A stretch of 15,441 nucleotides of DNA from Candidatus Methanophagales archaeon ANME-1-THS (GTDB taxonomy: Archaea > Halobacteriota > Syntropharchaeia > Alkanophagales > Methanospirareceae): the NCBI GenBank assembly GCA_004212135.1, contig RXIE01000117.1, positions 1-15,441 of the forward strand, written 5' to 3'. The translations under genes were made by a program, and so were the position numbers. This document shows, piece after piece, positions 7,076 through 14,359 of this stretch (positions are counted from its first letter, which is position 1; each line of letters opens with the position of its first letter). The notes beneath the pieces are model-generated. The model was not told the DNA's origin. It saw nothing but the letters and a program-made list of their open reading frames with translations, and did no database searches.

Positions 7076-7099
7076 TCAGCAATTGCCATCTCGACAGCG

Positions 7100-7225
7100 T
7101 TAAAGTACGTACCATCCTAAAGCTGAGAGGACCGCGACAGCGGTGAGAACACAAACAATGAGCCCTTTTCGCCTGCGTCTCACCGTCCAGCTCAGGTGTC
7201 CCATCCGGCATCGCATGCACGTCAT
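7100..7225 (-). CDS. 41-aa single-pass membrane mini-protein with N-terminal CxxC
   Basis: ATG at 7225 is preceded by a perfect AGGAGG with a 6-nt spacer, the best ribosome binding site in this part of the window. The 41-residue product starts MTCMRCRMGHLSW, with Cys3 and Cys6. A basic RRRRKG stop-transfer-like patch follows, then one hydrophobic helix LIVCVLTAVAVLSALGWYVL at the C-terminus. The positive patch before the helix predicts the Cys pair on the cytoplasmic side. The frame is open further upstream, but the strong site favours this start. It is convergent with the winged-helix gene and divergent from the photolyase. No family is recognised; it could be a small metal-binding or regulatory membrane peptide. 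Confidence 0.6.
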   Translation of the reverse strand: MTCMRCRMGHLSWTVRRRRKGLIVCVLTAVAVLSALGWYVL

Positions 7226-7276
7226 TCCTTTCCTCCTTTCTGCAGTTTGAACTCCTGTAATGGTATTACCTTCATA

Positions 7277-7285
7277 CTTTAAAAG
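7277..7285. promoter_or_regulatory. Shared, nearly palindromic TATA element (photolyase and 41-aa gene)
   Basis: CTTTAAAAG reads CTTTTAAAG on the other strand. It lies about 50 bp upstream of the 41-aa gene's ATG and about 80 bp upstream of the photolyase start, the only TATA-like sequence placed to serve both. One element firing in both directions is an inference. Confidence 0.45.
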
Positions 7286-7367
7286 GCATGAGTGATCTAT
7301 GTAACCTAATATTCCGGAGAAAGCGTGGTTAATCACCTTAATGCAAGTCCTCAGCGATGTGGGAAGC

Positions 7368-8720
7368 ATGGTGCATAAAAAGCGAGTGCGTATTTTAAAA
7401 GGCGGCGCTCAGAAGACCGGTCCGGTCATCTACTGGATGAGTCGTGACCAACGGGTGCGTGATAACTGGGCTCTTCTCTTTGCTCAAGAGGTTGCAGTAC
7501 GGCAGAGCGCTCCTATGGCAGTTGTCTTCTGCCTGGTGCCCACCTTTCTTGGGGCTACCATGAGGCAGTATGGATTCATGCTCCGGGGCTTACAGGAGGT
7601 CGAGAAGAGCTTGAACGCACTGAATATCCCGTTTTTCCTGCTTACTGGCGCTCCAGACGACGAACTACCGAAGGTTGCTGCTGAGTATCATGCGGGGGCT
7701 CTGGTTACCGATTTTGATCCCCTGAGTATGAAGAACGAGTGGAAAAGGGGCGTGGCAGGTACTATTGACTGCCCTTTTTATGAGGTGGATGCGCATAATA
7801 TCGTGCCATGCTGGGTCGCTTCACCGCACCAGGAATACGCGGCATATACCTTCAGGCCAAAGATCAAACGTGCACTGCCTGAATTTCTGGAAGTGTATCC
7901 AGAACTCCGTAACCATCCTTATGCGTGGCCCGAATCCCTCATCGAGATCGATTGGAGTAGCGCGTTAAAAACACTGCAGGTCGAGCAAACGGTTCGCGAG
8001 GTGGAGTGGCTCAGGCCCGGTGAAGAGGTGGCAGATCGCGTTCTTCATGAGTTCATTGACCATAAACTGGCATTGTACCCGGAACAGCGAAATGACCCGA
8101 CCCGGGATGGACTCTCAAACCTCTCTCCCTATCTCCACTTTGGTCAGATCTCGGCAGAACGGGTAGCTCTTGAAGTTCAGCAGTCTGATGCACCGATCCA
8201 ATCGAAAGCTGCATTTCTGGAAGAACTGATTGTCAGACGAGAGCTTTCGGATAATTTCTGTTTCTATAATCCCTTCTGCGCTTCTTTTGAGGGGCTTCCT
8301 GAGTGGGCAAAAAAGACCTTGAGGGATCATGAGCATGACGCCCGAGAGTATTGTTATAGTCATGAAGAACTGGAGCATGCCGAGACCCACGATCCATACT
8401 GGAATGCCGCCCAGACCGAGATGGTGGTGCGAGGCAAGATGCATGGGTATATGCGGATGTACTGGGGGAAGAAGATCCTCGAATGGAGCAGAACGCCTGA
8501 GGATGCCTTCAACAGAGCGCTTTACCTCAATGATAAATATGAACTGGACGGAAGAGATCCCAATGGATTTACTGGTATCGCATGGTGTTTTGGATTGCAT
8601 GATCGACCATGGAGGGAACGAGCGATCCTCGGGAAGCTCCGATATATGAACGCAAACGGTCTGAGGAGAAAGTTTGATGCCGAGACCTATGTGAAACAAG
8701 TAGCGGCATATCAAGCGTAA
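7368..8720 (+). CDS. phr: Class II CPD DNA photolyase
   Basis: The 450-residue product uses blue light and reduced FAD to split cyclobutane pyrimidine dimers. Class II signatures are clear: YWMSRDQRVRDNWALL near 22-37, LSPYLHFGQIS in the middle, MYWGKKILEW, and the C-terminal WCFG (406-409), HDRPW (411-415) and LRYMNANGLRRKFD. The conserved Trp residues in the last third belong to the electron-transfer and FAD-binding region of the class. An in-frame ATG at 7341 would add nine residues. I prefer ATG 7368 because MVHKKRVRILKGG aligns with how archaeal class II enzymes begin; neither ATG has a strong ribosome binding site. It is monocistronic, with a TATA-like element at 7277-7285. Light-dependent repair implies at least occasional exposure to light, or inheritance from such an ancestor. 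Confidence 0.96.
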   Translation: MVHKKRVRILKGGAQKTGPVIYWMSRDQRVRDNWALLFAQEVAVRQSAPMAVVFCLVPTFLGATMRQYGFMLRGLQEVEKSLNALNIPFFLLTGAPDDELPKVAAEYHAGALVTDFDPLSMKNEWKRGVAGTIDCPFYEVDAHNIVPCWVASPHQEYAAYTFRPKIKRALPEFLEVYPELRNHPYAWPESLIEIDWSSALKTLQVEQTVREVEWLRPGEEVADRVLHEFIDHKLALYPEQRNDPTRDGLSNLSPYLHFGQISAERVALEVQQSDAPIQSKAAFLEELIVRRELSDNFCFYNPFCASFEGLPEWAKKTLRDHEHDAREYCYSHEELEHAETHDPYWNAAQTEMVVRGKMHGYMRMYWGKKILEWSRTPEDAFNRALYLNDKYELDGRDPNGFTGIAWCFGLHDRPWRERAILGKLRYMNANGLRRKFDAETYVKQVAAYQA

Positions 8721-8764
8721 GAGCGGGGCTCAGAGCCTGCTAAAAAAGTATTAAACGGTCACGT

Positions 8765-8902
8765 TCAGTTTTTAGGCAGGAATGCCCGCATGGGGCACAT
8801 TCCTGAGTCCCTATCTGCGAACACTTCAGTACCAAGATTAGAACAAGTTCCCGTCTTCTTATCCACTGGTGTATAAAACCTGCAGTCCTTACAGGTCGGC
8901 AT
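8765..8902 (-). CDS. 45-aa Cys-rich mini-protein, resembles small subunits of glycyl-radical enzymes (BssB/BssC-like)
   Basis: ATG at 8902 follows GGGGTGA with a 5-nt spacer, and a TATA box lies at about 8961-8970, so expression signals are good. The 45-residue product contains CKDCRFYTPVD near the start (Cys4, Cys7), then KKTGTC (Cys20), EVFADRDSGMCPMRAF (Cys36) and a Lys/Pro end. The order Cys-x2-Cys-x12-Cys-x15-Cys with FxxPxD and ADxD...CPxxAF resembles small iron-sulfur subunits of benzylsuccinate synthase-type enzymes and related orphan archaeal proteins. This comes from memory of the motif, not a search. The four Cys could bind one Fe-S cluster or zinc. No glycyl-radical enzyme is present nearby. 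It is convergent with the photolyase. Confidence 0.7.
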   Translation of the reverse strand: MPTCKDCRFYTPVDKKTGTCSNLGTEVFADRDSGMCPMRAFLPKN

Positions 8903-8957
8903 TTTTATCACCCCTCAATTGAGCTCTCGGTCACTCGCTGGAATTAAGGTTACCGAT

Positions 8958-8972
8958 CGGATATATAACTTT
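8958..8972 (-). promoter_or_regulatory. BRE/TATA box of the Cys-rich mini-gene
   Basis: The minus strand reads GCGAAAGTTATATAT, a purine-rich BRE followed by TATATAT, about 60-70 bp before the ATG at 8902. The predicted leader is about 38 nt, ending in GAGGGGTGATAAAA. Confidence 0.6.
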
Positions 8973-9094
8973 CGCTTTTATCCGGAGAGGGATGTATGGT
9001 CTCGGTTGTGCCATGCATGTTGGATGGAGGCATGTAGACCGGGTTTTACGTTCTGAAATTTGCGGACTAATGTTATCCTGTGCACAAGCCCGTT

Positions 9095-10660
9095 TTAGAG
9101 CAGTTTCACCATAAACGGCCCTTCTCGCGTGTAGCCAAATCGTGCATAATAGTCGCGTACGCCGATCCCGCTCATCACTGCGATCTTCTTGTAGCCCGCA
9201 TCACCTGCGATCTCCTCCGCCTTCCTCAACAACCGCGCGCCGTAACCACGATGCTGCCAGCTCTGCTCTTTCCGATGGCCCAGATTAACCAAATCGCCAT
9301 AAACATGCAGGTCACGAACCAGGGCCGCGTGCTTCAACTCTTCACGATGTGGCATGGAGGGAAATCGCAACCTCAAAAGCGCCACTAAAATATCCTGCTC
9401 AACCTCTTCATACGACAGAAGATATTCAGTCCCGTTGCATGCCTCATAATCCACGGATACTAATTTTAGAGCATGTTCATCCGCAACCCGCCCCGCCAGC
9501 CGAGAGAGACCTGCTTCCCTGCATCGGATACACTGGCAGGTGGAGCCGAGCTCATGCAGCCGCTCGGCTACCAATTGCCGTAAGTTGCTCTTCCGCACTC
9601 CCGCTTCTATGTACGGTGCGGGAATATCGCGCTGTATGCGCTGTATCCTCACCCACTTCGGAATTATTCGTTTCGCATACGCGATTATTTCAATCGCTTC
9701 TTCCTCACCAATCGGCTTATACTCCCCTCTTTTCCACGCGTCATATAACTGCGTCCCCTTCACCACCAGCGTGGGATAGATCTTCAAATAATCAGGCTTG
9801 AAGTTCGGATCGTAAAAGAGGTGGTCAAACATCGCCTTATCATCTTCCCGAGAGGCGCCGGGCAAGCCGAGCATCACGTGAAAGCCTACTTTTAAGCCGC
9901 TATCCCTCACTCGTCTGTTCGCCTCGATCGACTCTGTGACCGAATGTCCTCTCTGTATCTTCTCCAGAATCACATCAGTAACCTGCTGCACACCTAACTC
10001 GACCTTCGTGGCACCTAACTCGAGCATCTGGTCGAGCTCTTTTTCCGTTGCATAATCCGGGCGCGTCTCAAATGTAATGCCTGTATTTCGTATCTCGCGC
10101 GCTCTCGCGTCCCCGAACTCCTCCATCGCGGCAAGGCACCGGTTCACAAACCATCGCTGGTACTCAACGGGTCTCGCGGTAAGCGTGCCGCCCATCAAGA
10201 TTAACTCTACCTTCTCGAGGTCATGTCCTATCTCCTCGAGCTGCGTGAGTCGCGCGTACACCTGCTCGAAGGGGTCGAAGCCATGCTGAGCGGCTCTCAA
10301 CGCAGCCGGCTCTCTGCCCACATAGCTCTGCGGCGACCCGAAATCCGAGCACGGCCCACCAGGGCACATGACGCACCGTCCATGTGGACAGGGATACGGA
10401 GAAGTCATCACCGCAACAGGGGCAACGCCAGAAGCGGTCCGCATGCGCTTCCGCTTCAATCGCTCTTTTAATTCACCCGGGGTTAATTTCAGCAGGTCAG
10501 AATTCCTCGGAATGCTGCGCAGCCCGTATTTTCTGCTAATCTCCTTTTTTAACCTATCGAAGCTCTCCGCTTCGTTCAACCCAGCTTCCGCTACGAGACC
10601 TGCGAGCTCCTTGCATGCATCTTCATATGCAGTGGTATGTGTTCTCATCTCATCGCTCAT
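9095..10660 (-). CDS. elp3: Archaeal Elp3, radical SAM tRNA wobble-uridine carboxymethylation enzyme with KAT domain
   Basis: The 521-residue product is full length. An N-terminal tRNA-binding basic region (30-90) leads into the radical SAM domain with Cys91-x4-Cys96-x2-Cys99 for the [4Fe-4S] cluster. A zinc-type Cys cluster CQCIRC sits near the domain junction. The C-terminal acetyltransferase-like domain holds the acetyl-CoA loop RGYGARLL (471-478) and DYYARFGY. Family knowledge: it builds the cm5U precursor at tRNA wobble uridines from acetyl-CoA, and archaea lack the other Elongator subunits. The ATG at 10660 has no strong ribosome binding site; another in-frame ATG lies four codons in. 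The gene follows the PAC2 gene by 43 bp on the same strand, so co-transcription is likely. Confidence 0.96.
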   Translation of the reverse strand: MSDEMRTHTTAYEDACKELAGLVAEAGLNEAESFDRLKKEISRKYGLRSIPRNSDLLKLTPGELKERLKRKRMRTASGVAPVAVMTSPYPCPHGRCVMCPGGPCSDFGSPQSYVGREPAALRAAQHGFDPFEQVYARLTQLEEIGHDLEKVELILMGGTLTARPVEYQRWFVNRCLAAMEEFGDARAREIRNTGITFETRPDYATEKELDQMLELGATKVELGVQQVTDVILEKIQRGHSVTESIEANRRVRDSGLKVGFHVMLGLPGASREDDKAMFDHLFYDPNFKPDYLKIYPTLVVKGTQLYDAWKRGEYKPIGEEEAIEIIAYAKRIIPKWVRIQRIQRDIPAPYIEAGVRKSNLRQLVAERLHELGSTCQCIRCREAGLSRLAGRVADEHALKLVSVDYEACNGTEYLLSYEEVEQDILVALLRLRFPSMPHREELKHAALVRDLHVYGDLVNLGHRKEQSWQHRGYGARLLRKAEEIAGDAGYKKIAVMSGIGVRDYYARFGYTREGPFMVKLL

Positions 10661-10703
10661 GGTATAGCCAACAGAAAGAGTTGCATGAGCGACATTATAG
10701 CGC

Positions 10704-11546
10704 TTAGACGTACCCGCTCACTTCTTCCTGCTTCTTCACCCGCGCCCTACCTTTTTCTATCCCCTCTCCTTCCTCTCTCCGCTCTTCCATCCGCTCTTCT
10801 TCCAGTCCTTCTATCCGCCTTTTCCGCTCCAAATCCGAGGTATCAACAGGAAGGTTTAATATCTCACCTACTTTCTCCAACAATATCTTTGCCGCGTTAA
10901 AATCCGGATATTCAGGATCCCCTACATTCTGGGTGGTGTTCGCGAATAAACAAATCCCTTTAATGCCTCTCTCACGTGCCAGTGCAACCACAAGCCCGGA
11001 GAAACCTATAAATCTATCCACATTGGTCTTCTCGATTCCATACCGCTGCATCTCCTCCAATAATTCCAAATCGGTTACGCAGCATCGTACGCCCGCCTCG
11101 ATTACCTGCGCACCGAGCGAGATCATCTTGTGTACGTGGAGCTCTTCGAAGAGCGTGCTGATTGCATCAGCGACCATATACTGGTTCGTGGCATCATACG
11201 CCTGATAACCTCTTATTATGACGATGTCCCGGCCCTGTGCTTCTTCTCGGGTTTTAGTTTTATAGACATACAGGTCTACTCTCGGGAGTTCCACGAGGTT
11301 GCCTTCTCCGACCTTGACGCCCGCGCTGCTCGGCGCGCCGAGATACGATGCGCCGTAGTACAAACCGGGAAACCCATAGGAAAAGAGTTCCGCAACTAAT
11401 TGGGGGTTTAATTTCTCCACCAGTGCATCTATTACCATCTTCCCGACGGACCTGAGTCCCGGTGAACCCACGATGGCTATCGGATCCCTGAGTGTGATCG
11501 CACCCGTATCCCGGTAGGTTATCCATGTTCTTCTCGTTATGCCCAT
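10704..11546 (-). CDS. PAC2-family protein, proteasome assembly chaperone-like
   Basis: The 280-residue product has the PAC2 fold pattern: DPIAIVGSPGLRSVGKMVID near the N-terminus, FSYGFPGLYYG, a central DIVIIRGYQAYDATNQY, and GICLFANTTQNVGDPEYPD. Archaeal members (PbaA/PbaB) are related to eukaryotic PAC1/PAC2 and have been linked to proteasome core assembly or to a PAN-like factor. After about residue 237 the chain becomes a long Glu/Arg/Lys-rich probable coiled coil and ends SGYV, with Tyr279 penultimate. That position matches the HbYX tail which docks on the proteasome alpha ring, although Gly replaces the hydrophobic residue. No clear ribosome binding site precedes the ATG, so a leaderless or short-leader transcript is possible. 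It is upstream of elp3 and divergent from the phosphodiesterase gene. Confidence 0.88.
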   Translation of the reverse strand: MGITRRTWITYRDTGAITLRDPIAIVGSPGLRSVGKMVIDALVEKLNPQLVAELFSYGFPGLYYGASYLGAPSSAGVKVGEGNLVELPRVDLYVYKTKTREEAQGRDIVIIRGYQAYDATNQYMVADAISTLFEELHVHKMISLGAQVIEAGVRCCVTDLELLEEMQRYGIEKTNVDRFIGFSGLVVALARERGIKGICLFANTTQNVGDPEYPDFNAAKILLEKVGEILNLPVDTSDLERKRRIEGLEEERMEERREEGEGIEKGRARVKKQEEVSGYV

Positions 11547-11647
11547 GTTTTAAGAATAAAACTTCTGGTATGATACTCTTTTAGGTATTTTAATTTAATC
11601 CAAAATAGTATCTTCTTTGGTAAAGCGTTCTTTTTAACGAAGGTTGA
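11547..11647. promoter_or_regulatory. AT-rich divergent promoter region between PAC2 and phosphodiesterase genes
   Basis: These 101 bp are very AT-rich, with TATA-like runs (for example GTATTTTAATTTAATCC near 11585-11601) able to serve either direction. The phosphodiesterase has a partial ribosome binding site (GAAGGTTGA) directly before its ATG; PAC2 has none. Confidence 0.45.
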
Positions 11648-12322
11648 ATGCGAATAATTGCGCATCGGGGTGCGCGATTCGAGGAACCGGAGAACACGCG
11701 TCGAGCGATAAAACGAGCTTTCGAATGCCATGCGGATGCAGTGGAGATCGATGTTCGAGTGAGCAAAGATCACCATCTGGTGGTCATACATGATGATACC
11801 TTAGAGCGAACGACCAACGGTTCCGGAAAGGTGTGCGAGCAGACCCTCGATCAATTAAGAAGACTTGATGCGGGCAAAGGAGAACAGATACCCATGCTTT
11901 CAGAGGTGCTTTTACTCCTCAAAGAGCTTGGACTTGAACTGGTGATCGAATTGAAAGAAGAGGGGATAGAAGAACGTGTCGTGCGTGCAATCAAAGAAGC
12001 AGGGATGGAGCACAAGGTCATAATCTCCTCGTTCTTCCATCATTCACTCCTTATCATAAAGGAGCATGCACCGGAACTAAAGACGGGGATCATACTCGCT
12101 TCTCTACCTCTTTTTCCGGTTCAATTAGCGATTGATGTACATGCGGATAGTATCTTCCAAAAATATCCACGATTAAACCGGGCGTACGTTGCAGACGCAA
12201 CGAGCAAAGGCATCGAGCTCTATCCATGGACCATAAATACGCGAGAAGATTTTGAGAAAGTACGTGAACTCGGGGTATCGGGCGTGGTAACCGATAATCC
12301 GTGTCTTTTCAAATACCGTTGA
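11648..12322 (+). CDS. Glycerophosphodiester phosphodiesterase (GDPD, UgpQ-type)
   Basis: The 224-residue single-domain product is cytoplasmic, with no signal peptide. Catalytic and metal-binding signatures are complete: HRG at 6-8, ENT at 15-17, EID at 33-35, HDD at 48-50 followed by LERTTNGSG, and the ELK strand with Glu101 and Lys103. The C-terminal INTREDFEKV and GVVTDNP close the TIM barrel. The reaction is hydrolysis of glycerophosphodiesters to glycerol phosphate and an alcohol. In archaea the natural substrate (for example glycerophospho-head groups from ether-lipid turnover) is uncertain. The ATG at 11648 directly follows GAAGGTTGA. It appears monocistronic. Confidence 0.93.
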   Translation: MRIIAHRGARFEEPENTRRAIKRAFECHADAVEIDVRVSKDHHLVVIHDDTLERTTNGSGKVCEQTLDQLRRLDAGKGEQIPMLSEVLLLLKELGLELVIELKEEGIEERVVRAIKEAGMEHKVIISSFFHHSLLIIKEHAPELKTGIILASLPLFPVQLAIDVHADSIFQKYPRLNRAYVADATSKGIELYPWTINTREDFEKVRELGVSGVVTDNPCLFKYR

Positions 12323-12358
12323 GACGAATAGCTCAACATGTGGTAACCCATAGCAAGG

Positions 12359-12459
12359 TTTTTATAGGTGCAGCGGATGACGAACTTGTACTCGGAGGTA
12401 CCTCTCAAGGGCGGGGATCCCGGTGAACAATGGCGGTCATCTGACGCAGTTCAGAATAG
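12359..12459 (+). promoter_or_regulatory. TATA box and palindrome-rich leader of the 46-aa membrane gene
   Basis: TTTTTATA (12359-12366) predicts a start near 12388 and a leader of about 70 nt. The leader holds the palindrome GAGGTACCTC (12395-12404), then GGGATCCC (12414-12421), then GGTGA and a four-codon ORF (ATG at 12430, Met-Ala-Val-Ile, TGA at 12442-12444). That mini-ORF is in the same frame as the next gene, separated from it by TGA and TAG. Confidence 0.4.
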
Positions 12460-12600
12460 ATGCGTAAAACGTTAGTGAGCATCGGAAAGATACTTGTGGC
12501 AGTGGTCGTTGCGCTCATCATCCTCTTTCTTGGATTGTATGCCCTGGCGCTCTGGCAATCCTACCTCATGGACATGCTCGAGAATTCGATGGGAATATAG
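12460..12600 (+). CDS. 46-aa single-helix membrane mini-protein
   Basis: The ATG at 12460 is preceded directly by an in-frame TAG, and the frame closes with TAG at 12598-12600. The product has a short basic start (MRKTLVSIGK), one long hydrophobic helix (ILVAVVVALIILFLGLYALA) and a short polar tail with several Met (YLMDMLENSMGI). Such a composition is very unlikely in random sequence, which supports a real gene. However, no good ribosome binding site sits right before the ATG; the nearest, GGTGA, serves the four-codon ORF at 12430. Translation could be coupled to that mini-ORF, or the gene could carry a nonsense change. No family is recognised. Confidence 0.55.
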   Translation: MRKTLVSIGKILVAVVVALIILFLGLYALALWQSYLMDMLENSMGI

Positions 12601-12744
12601 CAGAGGGGCGAAAAGGGTGTACGGTCCGCGAATACTTCTCTTTTTAACGTTCTGAGACCCGTAGCGGCCCGGTATCTCCGAGGAGCGGATAATCTTCGCG
12701 TAATGGAATCATCCCCCCCTCCCTCATCACTTACGGTACCTCTG

Positions 12745-13962
12745 TTACCGCGAGGAGTACACCACCTTTATTATATCCTGGGGTTTCAAGGCGTATTTTT
12801 CACCAAGTCGGAGCTTGGTTCTGGCATCTATGGCAAATAGAAAGCCCTTTCCGATATCAGAATGAACAGCGAAAGCTAAGTCCCTTGCGGTACTCCCGCG
12901 CTTCAAGAGGAATGCATCCGGCAGGATTCTGCCTGCGGAATCGGTGAACTTGTGCTCATCCTCCACGGGATAGGCAACCACGTAGTCCAACAAATCGAAG
13001 ACCACACGATTGATAATATCCTGGACACCCGTCCCGCCATAGGTCTGCATCAATGCCCTTATCCGTTCCAGGCCCCTTTTTTGCTGCTCCGTGAGCTCCT
13101 GTAACGTCTCGAATCCTCCCTCCCCGGGCACATACGCTATGAGTTTATTCTTCGCTGCGGTTCTCAACGCGAGCTCCGCTTCGGCTGAGCAGGGAATAAC
13201 GAGCGTACCTTCTTTCCCCTCGCTCTGAGCGTTCAGGTTTCGGACATTCTCTTCGGGCGCTATGTCCACTTTGTTCGCCGCAATAACCATCTTCTTACTC
13301 TTCTTGAGCATATGGCGCGCCAACTCTTTCAGGTCCTCATCAGTCCACAATTTAAAGTTACTCCTGTCTGAAAGGTCAGATGCCAGTATCGCCATCTTTA
13401 TCTGCTCTTCGGTTACCCCTACCCCGGCAAGTTGTTCAGCAAGTAACCGCTCTATCTTCGTCCCTTCTAATTCCGCCTTCCGCTCCAATTTCCTCCAATT
13501 CCTCTTTATCAGCCCATAGACCCACAAATTCAACTCCGTTTCGAAGAACGCAAGATCTTCGACCGGATCGTGGCTCCCGATTTCCACAATATTCCCGTCC
13601 GCATCCGTTCCCCCCGATGCATCGACGACCTGTATGATCGCTTCTGCCCGTCTGAGTTCGTCTAAAAATTCGTTTCCCAATCCCCGCCCTTCGTGCGCAC
13701 CCCTGACCAGTCCCGCGATATCAAGAAGCTCCACCGGTACGAATCGAAATCCCGCAATGCAATTGCCACAACTCTCCGCTCTCGTCGCCTGCTGAACCTT
13801 CTCTTCTTTACACGGGCATTTGACTTTCACGTACGCGATCCCTTGATTCGGAGCGATGGTGGTGAACGGATACGCGGCGATCGCAACATCCGCGAGTGTA
13901 GAAGCCTTGAAGAAGGTGGATTTCCCCGAATTAGGCTTCCCGGCTATCGCGATGGTTATCAT
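12745..13962 (-). CDS. Archaeal YchF-like Obg-family GTPase with TGS domain
   Basis: The 405-residue product starts MITIAIAGKPNSGKSTFF: P-loop 8-16, G3 DIAG at 81-84 followed by LVRGAHEGRGLGNEFLDELR, and G4 NKVD at 230-233. The C-terminal TGS domain contains LLKRGSTARDLAFAVHSDIG, and the last residues are DIIKVVYSS. True YchF/OLA1 has a non-canonical G4 and prefers ATP; this archaeal group keeps NKxD, so GTP is expected. Two Cys pairs (Cys49/51 and Cys65/68) sit in an insertion after the G1 region and may bind zinc. An upstream in-frame TTG (13974) lacks a ribosome binding site, and ATG 13962 matches the family start. The previous gene's TGA and this ATG are separated by one base, so translation is coupled. 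A ribosome-associated role is inferred. Confidence 0.93.
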   Translation of the reverse strand: MITIAIAGKPNSGKSTFFKASTLADVAIAAYPFTTIAPNQGIAYVKVKCPCKEEKVQQATRAESCGNCIAGFRFVPVELLDIAGLVRGAHEGRGLGNEFLDELRRAEAIIQVVDASGGTDADGNIVEIGSHDPVEDLAFFETELNLWVYGLIKRNWRKLERKAELEGTKIERLLAEQLAGVGVTEEQIKMAILASDLSDRSNFKLWTDEDLKELARHMLKKSKKMVIAANKVDIAPEENVRNLNAQSEGKEGTLVIPCSAEAELALRTAAKNKLIAYVPGEGGFETLQELTEQQKRGLERIRALMQTYGGTGVQDIINRVVFDLLDYVVAYPVEDEHKFTDSAGRILPDAFLLKRGSTARDLAFAVHSDIGKGFLFAIDARTKLRLGEKYALKPQDIIKVVYSSR

Positions 13963-13963
13963 C

Positions 13964-14236
13964 TCACTCTTCAATCGAAATCGTCTCGAGCTGGCTCACT
14001 ATGCTCCAGACCAACGCCCTGGTATGCGAAGGAATATTAAGACTGGTGGTTAATTCATCCAAATCAGAAATCACCGATGCCACTCGCACGGCCAGTGATT
14101 CCTCGCCGTTCAGCAACTTGTTCTTCACTTCGCCCGCCGATCTTCGTATGCTTCTCGGGACGGTTATATCGCTCATCATATCCTCGAGCATCTCAGTGCA
14201 TCGCTTGATGATCTCTTCTTTATCAGTCCCTACCAT
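13964..14236 (-). CDS. UPF0147 family protein
   Basis: The 90-residue all-helical protein matches the archaeal UPF0147 pattern: IIKRCTEMLEDM, then TVPRSIRRSAGEVKNKLLNG, then ESLAVRVASVISDLDEL and the end HTRALVWSIVSQLETI. The function is unknown. It is not secreted and has no metal motif. The ATG at 14236 follows GGGGGTGAT with an 8-nt spacer, one of the best ribosome binding sites here. It is directly upstream of, and one base from, the GTPase gene, which implies a shared transcript and perhaps related roles. Confidence 0.93.
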   Translation of the reverse strand: MVGTDKEEIIKRCTEMLEDMMSDITVPRSIRRSAGEVKNKLLNGEESLAVRVASVISDLDELTTSLNIPSHTRALVWSIVSQLETISIEE

Positions 14237-14326
14237 TCGTTCTTATCACCCCCTCGATATCCTGCGTGGAACCAAACGGAGCTGGTAAGAGTGTAAAAGA
14301 AATTCTCACTAAAAATATCTTTCTCA

Positions 14327-14340
14327 GCAATAAAAATAAT
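14327..14340 (+). promoter_or_regulatory. TATA box of the RNA kinase gene
   Basis: CAATAAAAATAATT is centred about 27 bp before ATG 14360, so the transcript is predicted to begin at or close to the start codon (leaderless). No ribosome binding site precedes it, in agreement. Confidence 0.5.
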
Positions 14341-14359
14341 TACATACTCGTTGACCACT

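Noticed and set aside
6882..7220. 112-codon minus-strand frame across the winged-helix gene end
   Set aside because: Mostly antisense to a supported gene; the 41-aa frame at 7100-7225 has the ribosome binding site instead.
8115..8714. 199-codon frame antisense to the photolyase
   Set aside because: Lies fully inside a certain gene on the other strand; shadow of its codon usage.
8728..8752. GGCTCAGAGCC hairpin followed by AAAAAAG after the photolyase as an intrinsic terminator
   Set aside because: The stem is only 4-5 bp with almost no loop, and the run on the coding strand is A, not T.
12371..12444. Weak C-box-like ATGACGA plus CTGA, possible C/D guide RNA
   Set aside because: The C box has a mismatch, internal boxes are missing, and the CTGA coincides with the end of the four-codon ORF.
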